Under the pieces are notes generated by a model. It was not told the origin of the DNA and searched no databases. It saw only the letters and a program-made list of their open reading frames with translations. From Gavia stellata (Eukaryota > Chordata > Aves > Gaviiformes > Gaviidae), in assembly GCF_030936135.1 (NCBI RefSeq), contig NC_082603.1:18677880-18741879 (forward strand): a DNA stretch of 64,000 nt, given 5' to 3'. Shown here one piece after another: positions 27,817 to 40,900 of this stretch (within the stretch, counting starts at the first letter, position 1; each line of letters starts with the position of its first letter). Made by a program: the position numbers and the translations under genes.

Positions 27817-30800
27817 CTAGAAAAAAAGAACAGAACAAAAATAATGTACATTAGAAGTTGTTAGCCTACACACAGCTGCATGTTTTGACATTTCATGGTT
27901 TTATTTTAGGGTAAAAGGACTCCTTAGTTTACGGAAGGATAAGGAAAGGGAAGATTGTAATGCTTCTATCATTATATGATAAAGTGCTTGAGAACACTAC
28001 AATGGTTTTACACATACATTTTGTTATGAAGATGCTTGGCTACCGACAGAAGTCAAGACATAAGCATGGCGGGGGGAGCATATACATGCACGCATGTGTA
28101 GAAGTGCGTACAAACATGTGCAGGTGGCAGGGGAGATAATAGGCTACTATATCCTAAGAATCACTTAATGAAGAACACACAAAGATTGTGGAGAGACATT
28201 AGCAGCTCCTGTGTTGTGAAACCTGTACAAGCAGTTATCTGTGCAGTACAATAGTAACTTAGTCCTGGTCCACACTACTGACACATAGCATTCAAAACCA
28301 ACCTCAACAGTGAAAACAATTATAAACCTCAGAAGAAGTCTTAAGGCACAAGCCTGGACCCCACACTAATGAGCCAGACAGTTTAGCACTGCTGATGAGG
28401 TTACCAGCTATAATTATTTCCCTCTTCCCAATCAGACAGCTAAGCTGCTCATCAACTAGCTGTTGATTCACTACAGCTTTCAGTTTGATATTTTAAGGTA
28501 AAAATTTAACACTGCTCACTTCCATTAAAATACTACATAGGATAGACAGCTGCAGGGAAAGGTAAGATACATTTCTGCAACCATCCTAACCTATACTATC
28601 TCTGGATCAGAGCCCTTAAGCTGCTACAGAAAAGGACAGTACTTAGTATTACGCAAACTTTGATGACACCAAAGTTTTAGTAATTAAACCAGCACCACCC
28701 TTTTTTTCCACTTCACTGAGTTTACTTTAATCATGAACACCACAAAAGCATTTTGAACCAGAGGCTGTTCCAGAAGAAATGGTAGGTTAAGTCAATTTTT
28801 TTTTTTTAAAGTAATAATTCAAAGTTCTACTTACATGGTTTTTTGTCAAAGCCAAGTACTGCAGATTGGTCAGATAACCAATTTCTTCAGGGATGGAGGT
28901 TAGCTTATTATAGCTAAGATCCAAATAGTGTAATTTTTTACAAAGAAATAGCTGCAATGGAACATTTTTAATATTATTATAATTTAGATACAATTGTTCC
29001 AGGTTTGATAATGCACCAATCTGCACTGGGACATATGAAATACTGTTGTGCCACAATTTTAAGCAAGAAAGGTTCTTAAGATGTTGAAAACTAATTATTT
29101 CTTCCACTGTTCTGAGATTATTTTCTTTTAAGTCAATTTCATGCAAATTGTTTAGAGTAAAAATGGAATGGGGAATGCGCTCTAAATCACAGCAGATCAA
29201 TTCCAAGGTTCTCAGGTTTACCAGCTTCTTCAGGTTATTTAGCACTATCAGTTTATTTCCCTCATTGTTGATAGACAAATGTTGTAAAGAAGGCAGAAGA
29301 TCTGTAATCACTTGAGGTATACGGGAAAGGTTGTTTTTTAAGTTAATTGATCTCAGATTTTTTAGCCCCTGAAAGCTTTCGTTGTATATGGAGTTGTGAT
29401 GGTCTAGCATGAAATATCCTGTTAAGCACAGTTCTTGTAGGTTTTTTAGATGAAAGACCCAAAATGGAATTCTTCCCATCTCACTAGATTTCAGGCGCAA
29501 TGTTTTCAGATTTTCTTCTAAAAAGCTGACTGCTGCATAATCCATAGTTAGTGATGAATGATAAACATTGAGTTCTTTGAGATTGACTAGCTGGGTCACA
29601 GCTGAAGGAAGTTTGGCTTCAGGAATAAGTTCCAGGCTTAGGACTTCTATTTCTGTCAGTTCAAAGACACTGTCTGGAAGACCATTTAACATGAAAAGGT
29701 GAAGTTCAGTCTTGTCTTGGGAATTTCTTACTAGTTTATTTTTCAGTTTTTCCACTGACCATTCATTGTTAAGATTTATCTGTTTCAGTTTGTTTTCACT
29801 CAAATCAGACAGGAATATTGAGAATCGTTGGGAATAAAGAGGATCATACTGATCTGCCAAGTGGAGAATAAATGCAAAGTCATTCTTCACATCAGGTATA
29901 TCACTGTAATTACTTCTCTCTCTCAACTTCTCAAAAGAATATTGCTTAAGTGAACTTCTTAACATCCACCACAAACTGTAAGTACAAGTTAAGCCATAGA
30001 AGATCACTAAAACAACATAAAATGAAGCCAAAACTTTAAAAATTTCTGCTAGTGAATAAACACACTGGTACCTTTTGTAGCCTGTAAAGGCTTGAACATT
30101 AACTACACAATCAATTTCAAGTGTAATAAATGATAAATAGTAGGGGACATAAATTATTATTATTACAAACACAATGACTTTCACTATAATCTGTTTCATA
30201 TACACTGTATATATGACATCCTTCTCTTCAACATGTACTCTGAATTTCTTCACTTTTTCAAATATAGCTTTAGCTTGTTCCCCTTCTTTTTTGTCAAGAA
30301 CACTTGAGGAATTTTCTCTTCCAGTTGTTTCCAAGCCAGGCTGTGAATATGGCAGGGACTGTCTGCTGGCCCCTATATCTACTGAACTCCCAGGTGACGA
30401 AATCACTGCTTTTGATTTGGCTATTGGCAACTTCCTCACAGACTGCTCGGCAACTGTTTCTGAGAGGGCACGTGTTGTCCATGGAGAATCAAAACACTTC
30501 TGAAGAATAGCTACAAAGTGCTCAAGCCTGGAACTTGTGCTAGGATAGTAAAGCCAGAAATTGCTGCAAGCTGCAAAAATAAAGGTATGCAGAAGTACTA
30601 GGTATGGAAAAAATTTGGCAAACCAATGAAGCTGTCTCTCATAACATACTGCATCAATATAGGAATACTGCTGCCGATGAAGATCATTCTGGATTTTAAG
30701 CGGGATGATTATCTGTGCTGTAGAGCTAGCCGACATGTTAAGGTTGGCTTTAACTAAATCCCAAGGCACGGCACAATGATTGTCAAATTCTAGCTTGCAA

Positions 30801-30970
30801 GGAAGACAACACAATACTCTGGTTTGAGTAAGCTGGAGAGCCCCAGCGAGCACAGCAACTAGCAGCATTATCATGGTGAGGTAATACCAGAAGACATCCC
30901 ACCATGGTTTTAGTATGTGGTAGGATGACTGGGCATCTGCTAAGTATTTGAGTTCTGTTAGCGTGATCAT
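27544..30970 (-). CDS. LRRC8B: LRRC8B, volume-regulated anion channel subunit, two coding exons
   Basis: LRRC8 proteins form hexameric VRAC channels in the plasma membrane that release chloride and organic osmolytes on cell swelling; LRRC8A is obligatory and B-E are partners. Coding exons are 30970-28835 (712 codons) and 27816-27544 (90 codons plus TAA), 802 residues, close to the roughly 800 usual for the family. Seen directly: N-terminus MITLTELKYLADAQ; TM1 about residues 25-47, TM2 122-142, TM3 261-282, TM4 310-337; a first extracellular loop with CCLPC and a second Cys at 66; the family motif DSPWTTRALSE (161-171); the cytoplasmic linker KKEGEQAKAIFEKVKKF; then leucine-rich repeats from about 400 to the end, closing with LQTCSDKC. 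The N-terminus and the C-terminal repeats identify subunit B rather than C or D. The frame is open three codons above the ATG, but only back to a splice acceptor, so ATG at 30970 is the start. No break is seen. Confidence 0.96.
27817..28834 (-). other. LRRC8B: LRRC8B intron between the coding exons
   Basis: A phase-0 intron of 1,018 bases with GTAAGT donor and T-rich CTAG acceptor. It interrupts the leucine-rich repeat domain. No other feature was seen in it. Confidence 0.9.
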
Positions 30971-30979
30971 GACTTTCAC
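28835..30979 (-). CDS. LRRC8B: LRRC8B main coding exon
   Basis: The exon begins at 30979 after the acceptor TTCTCTCACAG; nine bases of 5' UTR precede the ATG (30970-30968). It ends at 28835 with the donor CAT|GTAAGT. It encodes all four membrane segments and most leucine-rich repeats. If the donor is not used, translation runs 15 more codons to a TAA at 28787, giving a truncated repeat domain. Confidence 0.95.
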
Positions 30980-31159
30980 CTGTGAGAGAACAGCAGCTGG
31001 TAGAGGAAAAAAGAAAAGACATCCTTAGAGAATTGTTAAAAACAATTTATCTCACCATTAAACACTTGAAGCTTATTACCATTTTCACAGTTTTAAATGT
31101 GTAACATTTGGCCTAGCATCCAGAGCATAGCAAAAGGATCCAAGAACTCCTGGCACCTA

Positions 31160-31712
31160 ACCCTAGACATTACCTTATTTATTTTAAGAAAAGTTACTTG
31201 GAATGCAAAAATTTAAATGAAGAGTGAAACTAGCATCAAAAATTAGGAGAAAGTATATTTTGACCAAACATTTGGGTAATGCTCAAGCAGAAGCAACAAG
31301 CAGGTATAAGTTAAAGTATCTGATCTATTACTAGCAGTCCTTCATCACTGTCCTAAACTTACATAGCAAAAGTGATTTCTCATTTATGAAGAATTCCAAA
31401 ATCAGAGCAATATATTAACAAGATGGCTCTTGTAATTTAGAATTTTCTGCTAGATTAAATCATTCTCCCAATTATAAACAATACACAAAAATTCTCAAAA
31501 GAGCAGTTTTACATTACATATTCTTATATATAATTCCTCATCTTTTCCCATCAAGAGAATTAAGCATACTGACAGAATGAAAATTAAGCTAATACAACTT
31601 GTTATTGTCCAATATTGTCATATATATAAAAGTGGCACACATAACACCCAGCAGCATTGGTTTGCTTCATACTTACTTTACTAATTAAAGAGAATAAAAT
31701 ACACAGCACTGC
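31160..31712 (-). other. 3' UTR of the unrecognised gene
   Basis: AT-rich non-coding sequence between its stop codon and the LRRC8B coding exon. AATAAA occurs on the minus strand at 31183-31178. Only about 200 bases separate that signal from the LRRC8B acceptor at 30980. Confidence 0.4.
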
Positions 31713-31909
31713 TCAGTCAGGAGGTCTACACCTTTTAAAATTCCTTGGACATGCCATCTTTACATTTGTCTTCATTCTGGATGGAGAAAACATTGAATAT
31801 ACTTTATTTTTAATGGCTTCACCTAAATAAAGAGCAAACATTTCAGCTTTCATTAGAACTGCTGCCTTATTGCAGACATCAGGATCCATTAAGCTCTGCA
31901 TTGCTACAG
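31713..31909 (-). CDS. terminal coding exon of the unrecognised gene
   Basis: The acceptor CATTTCATGTAG precedes CT GTA GCA ATG. The exon enters in phase 1 and runs 64 codons to TGA at 31715-31713. Residues such as [19 protein letters not shown] and [15 protein letters not shown] look like amphipathic helices; the tail is basic (FKRCRPPD). Confidence 0.7.
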
Positions 31910-34900
31910 CTACATGAAATGGAACAAAACATACTTAGACACAATCATGTAGAATGTGAAGTCAAAGTTTTGCTCAGTCACATCCACACAAAAAACAGAA
32001 AACTGCCGACAGCTAGCCCTATTTCAACTGGGAGGTAACTATTTTTTTTGCCAAATAACTATGTTAAAGTAGCATATGCAACATGCAAAACTTCAAGAAG
32101 TAGAATTCAGTCATAATTTTGATATACCAAAGTTTGGCAGGAAGGCAAGTTTCTCAAGAACAGAGGCCCGTATTTTACATCCTGAAACAAATTAATAAAT
32201 TATCCAGTGTCAATGGCAATACCATAGACACTACCAGCTTTGGAGAGAACTTACTATAAAGTTTGTTAAGCAGTACAGATACGAAGCAGTGGGGATGTTC
32301 TGTATTTTTCTTAATCATAGGTTGGAAAGGACCTTAAAGATTGAGTCCAACTGTTAACCTAGCACTGCCAAGTCCACCGCTAAACCCCAGGCACCACATC
32401 TACACGTCTTTTAAATACCTCCAGGGATGGTGTCTCCACCACTCCCCTGGGCAGCCTGTTCCAATGTCTGACAACCCTTTCAGTGAAGAAATTGTTCCTA
32501 ATATCCAACCTAAACCTCCCCTGGTGCAACTTGAGGCCATTTCCTCTCATCCTATTCCTTGTCACTTAGGAGAAGAGACCAACAGCCACCTCTCTGCAAC
32601 CCCCTTTCAGGTAGTTATAGAGAGTGATAAGGCCTCCCCCCCTCAGCCTCCTCTTCTCCAGACTGAACAACCCCAGTTCCCTCAGCCGCTCCTCATAAGA
32701 CTTGTGCTCCAGACCCCTCACCAGCTTCGTCGCCCTTCTCTGGACATGCTCCAGCACCTCAATGTCCTTCCTGTAGTGAGGGGCCCAAAACTGAACACAG
32801 TATTCGAGGTGCGGCCTCACCAGTGCCGAGTACAGGGGCACGATCACCTCCCTACTCCTGCTGGCCACGCTCTTTTGGATACAGGCCAGGATGCTACTGG
32901 CCACCTGGGCACACTGCTGGCTCCTATTCATAATATATTGGTACTGGACATTTCAATTCCAAACAGAGCTGACAAGCTGTTATAAAAAGAGAAACAACAG
33001 CTGAACTAAGGCAGAACCTCATTCTTCTCCTTTCAAATGTGAATGTGGAATAAGAACAGCCAAAAATAAGTTAACCCTTCTTGCACTGACAAGGCTGCTT
33101 TGAATAGAATGTAGAAACTTACCAGGCCCACTCAAGGGAAAGCAGCTGAAGGAGCACAGGATGGATACAATACACTCCTGGAAAGAAAATAAATTGTCAT
33201 CAGATCATGAAATATTTGGACTCCAGTAACTGTGATTATTAGAACAGCAGCTCCTTACTCCTTCCATAGCAGTGTTTTAAAGATCCAACATTTAATGAGC
33301 AAAAGATCTAACTAGATCTACAAGAGCTAATTAGAATAATTTAAGATGCCATGCCCATCAAATTATTTACTTGGTCACCACCTAAACTTGCTTTTCCTAA
33401 AGTAACAGCCCTTGTCATTGTCCCCTTTCTAAGCACTAAAAGCCATTTAAGCTCAACAGTTTTTGCATTTATGTAAAGTGACTAATCCTGCAGCTGAGAT
33501 GCTCTAATCATAGCTAAGAAACAGCAATTTCTTCAATCACTCCAGCTCAACTTGCAAAAAACACATCTGTAAATACCTTTAATGTGAGTTCTTTTTGGTA
33601 TAATTCTTTGGTGTTTGAATATAAATTTGTAGGTGTAAGAGCACAAAAAAGAACTAAATGCATCCAAACTAAGGCTGTCATTCTGCAAAGAATATCTGGA
33701 TTGTGTCTTGACTCAAGCCAAGCATGCTTGATCTGAATGTAGACAGAAAAGTCAAAAATACTTTTTTCATTTCCGACCTAGAATTAAAACCAGTCCATTC
33801 TTCTCACTTGAACTTTGTTACAAAAATGAAAGACTTAGAACACCTGTTAAAAGTTGTAGAGAACACACTAAGAGGTAAATACATTGCATGATTCAACAAA
33901 GTAAGAGCAAAAGGTATAAATAGCATATTTTTAACAAAGGAAAACATTTGAAAAGCCAAAATGATCACTGAACTGGCTGAGAGTTTAAAATAGGGTGAAA
34001 GGTCTAATTAGCAATTCTTTTCCTGACAAACATATAAACCTTATCAGGGACTTGGGCAGATACTAACATTTTAAGAATATGTTTTATATAGCTAAGTGCT
34101 TATTAGAGAAAGTTACAAGTAACACAATCTAATAATGCCTGTATGTACTTTGAACTTTTATACAAAGACCACTCTCCTGGTAACAGACCTATTTTGGGGA
34201 ATAGGCAAGGCTCTTGTTGAGTATAAGGGACAGAATTCAGAGTACAAGAAAACAGTTAACACTGTTTGATAAAGTATTTTCTCCAAAAGTTACAGAAAGA
34301 AAAACAGACAATGGAACTTAAGCCAATTCTATTAAAAACATATTGGCATACTTGAGAATATGCATAACCCAAGACACCTTCTTCAAGCAATGCCATAATG
34401 CTCAAACAAAAAGTGGTTTGTTTTTATACAGATTGAGAATTCAAAGTGAGACTCACCCATGTAATATTGTAAGGTCTGTTTCTATAAAATACTTCATCAC
34501 CTCCCTGCCTTGAACTGGGAAGTTGTTAGTCCCTATCACACATCCCAGAAAAAAGGCAACATTCTTGCTGTGGTTTTAGAACACTTTCTAGCAGAAAGCA
34601 AGTGTCACAATATTAAGTATTTAAATACTTGAACTCTGGTGTTGTTCATGACTACTTTTCAAAACCTTCCAATGAAGCATGGATATTCATTATAATTCTA
34701 TGTATATGAAATAAAGCTTCCTATTAGAAAAGTACACAGTATATACAAGTATAATATAAACATGTGAATTATTAATGATAATTTTGCTAAAGACAGTTTT
34801 CTTTCAAATCCTATCTGTATGCCAAGGGTGACTAATCAAATGGAATAATGCTGAACTGTAATGGGTTTGATAAATCTCATCTCCAGCAGCTTTCAACCCA

Positions 34901-37900
34901 TATCAAAGCCATAAAAGCTTTTCAAAGTGGCCTAATTGAATTGACAATCTTTCTTAGAAGATGAGAGACAGAAGTTTAGCCCCAGGCTAAGTGATGACTT
35001 CAGGAGAGTTACCCCAGACCAGTACTGGGACACAGGCCGGAAAAATAAAGTAATAAAGATCACTAATATCTAGGCAATTTTTAGTTACTTCAGGACTTAT
35101 AAGTCTGATCAATAGAAATATATCCAGAATATGAATAAAAGGCTATCATTTTGAAAAACATTATCTAGAAGCATCAGACACCACCCCCCCCCCCCCCCCC
35201 CCCCCCCCCGCTGACAAAAGGTTAATTAACATTGCATTACTCTGTCATTTGGTCACTGCTTACATAATTTCAGGCACATTTAGTTAGGGATGGCTCTGCA
35301 GCAAGACAAGTGCCTTTCTTGTCTTCCCCAAAGGATAATGGGCTACAAAAAGCTAATACCTGGCAGGAGGCTTTGTTTTATTTGTAAGGCTACACTGTTT
35401 TTGTTGATCATTTAGGTATTCAACTGGTGCTCCTGACACACTAAGTGGATCAAAATAGATTTATACAACTTAAGAATACCTTGACAGGTATTCCAGTGGC
35501 CCCTCTATCTTGCTTTTTTTCCGCTCCCCCTCAGAGAAACACAGCCATCAAGTTTTCAGTCAATCTCTTTAGACTCATGCTGTTATTCCAACAGCACGAT
35601 GCGCTTCACAACTGAGATAGGAGATGCTGACATCCTAAGTAAATGTGTCCGTTTTATCAACTTTCTAATCAAAAGTGGTTCCTGAACTACAGTACCAGCT
35701 TAGCTTCCAGCTAGTTTAAATGTATCACTTTTTCTTCCAAAGTTTTTGGATGCAAAATTAAGTTCCATAATAAACTAAACATGCAATCAATCTTGCTTAA
35801 TAGGCAGTTCTGAGACTCTCCTATGGGACTGCTAGTACCCGCTTATGGTCTCACATGCACAGCCTGAACCTCCACTTGCAAATAAACCCTCATGAATATT
35901 CCCAAAGAATAAAAGTAACAAACTTCATGCACACTCATCACCCAAACCACATCTTTCCTGGCTAAAACTTCCCCTTCTATTGGCATGCTACCATTTCTTC
36001 TTTCAAGCGTTCCCTGAACAACAAAAAGCCAGGTACTGCAAGAGTTCTGGGGCAGGTCTAACTTCATGAAGAATGATACCGTCATACATACTCTTAGCAG
36101 AGGCATTCAGATGACTGCCTCTCCCTTTTTTAAGCCTCCTATCGACCAGTAGGAGACTACTCAATTCAAGCACTACATTTGCTACATGGTCTTTCAGAAT
36201 CTGTACTTTGACCACTTGTGTGCACATGCAGATTCAATTGTAGGATCTTTTTGATGGGGTTTTCACATATTCCAGTTTAAAAAGGAAATTATAAATAGAA
36301 AAAGACTGCCAAAACTCCACATTGGTATTGCCCACTAAAAAATAGCTCTGCTATCACAAGTCTGCTTGGCAATTCCTAAAGAAACGTAGCAAAATCCATT
36401 AACAGATAAAAAATAACTGGAAAGAGTTCCATAAGGCTTTTAAAAAAGAAAAGAGTAAAACAAACTGCAGTAGTTCTGTCTGGAAGACCATAGCACATTG
36501 AGGTGTTAGTGATCCACTCTGGCTAGTTAGCAGGCCCAGGCCTGTGCTGTGCAGATCTGTTGGCTGCAGGATAAATTTAGCCAGCTCATAACATAGGAGT
36601 CTGCAGGCAGCTCCCACTGGTACCAGTGATTACACCATCTGCATATGTCCTTGTCTTTATCAAGAAGTGCAGCAAGAAGTTCTCCTGTGAACATCTTTCC
36701 TGGGTGACAGTAGAAATGATGCACAGAATTGTTTTCTTGTAAGAAAATTCTATAATAGCTTGAATGACCAAAATGAGGTAACCCTTTCTACAGGCAGGGT
36801 CTGCGTGGTGTACTGCGCAAGGATTGAAGGCTCATTTGATGCTGCACAACTTGTGTTCCCAGCTTCTAAAGGGATGTAAGACTACATATACTATTCTCTT
36901 TCTTTATAGTGTCAAATCCAATAAAAAGCATTTTAAATGATACTGTACAGAGTCCGAGTACCTTTGTTACTGAGATCATCATGGACCAGCACCTCTTGGT
37001 GCAAAACACAAACCATATAGATTGTCTTCCAGAAGGCCACTTCTGAAATTCTCATGAAGTAAAAACAGGGGCCCAAAAAACTGAAATGAAGAACAAGTCC
37101 CAAATTATCTGTTACGTGGCACCATATAGTCTGATCACATCTCATTCATTTTCAACACAAAGAGATTTGTATTCAAAGTGAAGCACTACCTTCGGTCAGC
37201 CTCCTTTCCCCTTTTTTTGGCCTCATAACACTTTCAAGTAAACAAAAAATTCAGTATTGAGTAAAAAGTAGGAGAGGGGCATGCATTCCTACAACTTCTG
37301 AAGTATCTATACACTTCTAAGAACCCGAAGAATGTATTTTTAAGCTTGGCATTAGACAGCCCATAGTACAGTACACAATTTAATGCAACAGAAAGTCAGT
37401 TCATGTTAAGTCTCAAGAAGGGGACACAGGTACACAAGCAGAATCAGCACCCAAGCAGTACAAGACACTTCTTTTACAAATAAATTTGAAGCTAAGCACA
37501 TTCAAAGCATGTATCAGTTATCTCCTCATAGACAAACCTAACTTTTTTTAGGAAGTGTTAATGGATTTGTGAGATAGGATTGTGAGAGCACTGAGATACT
37601 AGACTATGTTACCCACAGCAATGTACTCAAATCATCAACATCACCCCAGAGTGGCTCATGCTATCACAGACCCAACAAACATACAATCATGAACTTCATA
37701 TATATTTAAAGAAACAAACAAGTCCGGTTACAAATACATTAGTTTTTTCCTTTCAAAAAATATGGCACACACATTACAGCACAGTTATGGCACCAACTAC
37801 GTGCATTTCTTTGATAAAGTAAATGGTTTTCTAAACAAGCCAAGTGTAAGAGATTAAATCCAGGTTACAGAAAATAACTTCCAGAGTAACTCCGTACTAT

Positions 37901-40900
37901 ATCAGCTAAGACAAAGCTGGTAATTTCACAAAAATTAAAAGCAATTCATAGAAAAGCAGACTGGTCACAGGCCATGCTGAACAAAGAAAAGGTAGACTAG
38001 ATAAAAATAAGATTTAACACTTACAGGGACTACAGCAATAGGAACATGTAAAAAATGTTCAAGCATGCAAACAACAGGTTTTTTGCTCTAACTTTGAGTC
38101 ATTTGTTGGAAGCAGCCAAAGGAAGAGAGGGAAAACCCTATCTGGACTAATCTTTTGTAGGAGGAATGTGCCACCAATGATGTAGCCCTAAGAGCTAAGG
38201 CTGTCCTCCACTAATACCCAAGAAAATACTTGTAGCAGACAGGGGCACCATCCCTGCACAAACCTAATCTGGATGCCTAAAGAGCATTATCATCCCCTTT
38301 AGGAAAAGCCAGAACTGTGAGACTAAATGCTTAGAGGAATGGTGACTCTTAAGAAAGTAGACTAAAGGAATTGGGCTTTCTAGCATAAGAAAAAGAGAAA
38401 TGGGAATATACTGGGGATAGAGAGCAGGGGATAGAACAGCATGGGAAATGCATCTGCCTTCTCAGGACAAAAGTACATAGTCCATCTGTGCTCAGCTAAT
38501 GCTTATTCAAACCAGTGTAAGAGGAGACAACTCTCTCCAGAGATGACTGCAGGCATGCAATGCTGTCAAACATTCCAGCCCAAAGGTGTCATGGAAGATA
38601 GCAAGGAAGCAGCACAGATTACACACTTAAATGATACCTAGAAGAACAGGCCTCCTTTGTTGTTCCCCCACTCCCCAGTTAGGTTTTAAAATCAGTATGG
38701 TGATGCTGAAGACAGAAATAGTACACCAACACTAGAAACAGTCCTTACTTCCAAGTTCGAAAGAAGTCTTAAAGCAAGTTTGGAGCATTAAGCATGAAAA
38801 GTCTCCTTGGTTCTTCACCTATTCTTTCCTAAGCAAGGAAGATTATACCAAAAGCAATCTCAAAAGGTCTAGACTGGGAATGATATCTGTAGCATGCTGT
38901 ACCTTTTGTAGCTCTCCCAGAAACCATCTTGCGCAACATCAAGTCCTTCATCCCAGTACTAACATAGCTAACACAGAGTCAGACACCTTCCAACTGCATG
39001 AAATTAGATTTTCAAGCTTACTTACAATGCCTTTTTATTCTTGTAACCACATTCTTGGGTCTTTCTCATGCTGAGAAATACAAATACATAACCATAAGAC
39101 AATGGTATCAGCAGTATCCCTCCAGCATTCTAAAGGAAGCCTCGATGGTATCTATTTCATTCTGCATAACAAGATAAGTACTACAATAGAAAATTAATTT
39201 TTATCCCCTTAGTTTCCAGAAGTCAGACAGATACTCATGATGTCCATTCATTGTGCTGCTATGCTCAGGACATCAGAAAGCAAAGCAAAGGAAGGTAACA
39301 CTGGAAAATATTCACAACAAATACAGCAGGGTTTCTCTACTAGCAGATTCTTTATAGCATAGTTTATATCTTCAGTCCTCAAGAGCAGTAAAAGTGCAAG
39401 AGAGCCAGCAGCATAAAACAGTTATGATTATTTAACAAAAGACCTTCTTTCCTTGGGAAAAGGCAGGAAATGGCTCATACATGCTCTTCCATTTTCAGTG
39501 TACCTTTCAATAAAGTCATAAATGGCCAGAGACCTTTGAAATAGCCAAGACAACTCCTGTAACCTCACTGGAAACAAGTCTGAAATAAAATATTCTCAGA
39601 AGAAGGAGCCTTGGAGTATGTCCACTCACCTGAACTAGCTCTGAATTAATTTCTCAATTACCACCAAGAGTGCTGCTGTCACAGCAGAACAAAGTGGACT
39701 ACAAATCCTACTTAAGGAGTCAGTTAAGCATTTGGGTCATTTTTGTAGTCCACAGGATATTATGCTGCTATAACTAGGCTATCAACATAATTCATTATAT
39801 GGTAATGCAATACCATACGTACTGAGGTATTAACTAAAGCATGTTCATATTCTGGTTTGATACTTCCAGATAGAGGTCCTATAAGGAATTCAAGAGCACT
39901 GCATGTAGACAAAGATTGAAGGGGCCAACATTTTTCATACCATAGGAAATCATGCTCATTTTGCAGAGAGCAGAGTATGAAATCCATTATTTTTAGATAT
40001 TCAGAACCTCCATTCTACATTATTTTCCTAACTCAAACACTGTTTTCCAATACAATAACCATACCCAACCCAGTTAATATGGATGTTTACCTCTGACAGC
40101 TGAATAGCTCTATGCAAGTAATTTTATTTCTCACTACCTCAAATTCCTCAACTGTAAAATCATGGTAATGTTTTTCCTATTCTTCATAAAGTATTTAAAT
40201 GAGGAACATTATACAGTAATAACACTTAACTTCTTACTAGGTAATCAGAGAGGCTATTCTGGATTCTACTACAGGTTCTGTTAGGTTCTGAGAGCTGGAG
40301 GCACACATGCTATTGCTCTTCCTAATAGTGGCCAGACAGTTCTCATCTTTGCCTAATCTCAGAAATATGACTTTGTATTTATACTCCTTATTCTAGCTAG
40401 CATTGTTTTGATGTTTCTAAAATATGAACATTTGTCTAGTACAGTAAGTTAAAATTCCAACATTCAGCCTAAAAAGGAAACTGATGGTTTTCCAATATTT
40501 ATAGACTGCCAAGACCAAATAGTGTCCTATCAGGATAACAGATGTTGAGAACAAACAGAAACATCAAGTAAGGCCACAAATCGAAAATATATACCAAATA
40601 CATTCTGTCTCTGCAAGATAGTTATTACCACACACAAATACAACTACAAGAAATAGCGTATGTACAAATAGTGTATGTACACCAATGCCTGAACACAACT
40701 CTACAGTTTGAGAACTGCACATAAACACGTGATCACGAGAGCTAAAAGCGGTGTTATGCTTATCAGAAGCATCTCCTAGAACAATGCTAAGTTTCAGAAC
40801 CTGTACAAGTGATCAGACTTGAATGCTACAGTAAAGCTACAGTAATCCCGCTTTGTCTCCTGAACAAACACAAAGTTAGCTTAGCTAACTTATGTTCACG

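Noticed and set aside
32341-32985. 214-codon plus-strand open frame
   Set aside because: Antisense of the CR1 reverse-transcriptase region; the coding sense is on the minus strand.
38750-38800. Possible minus-strand exon before a GTAAGG donor
   Set aside because: The only useful frame is closed by TAA a few codons upstream and no acceptor lies between.
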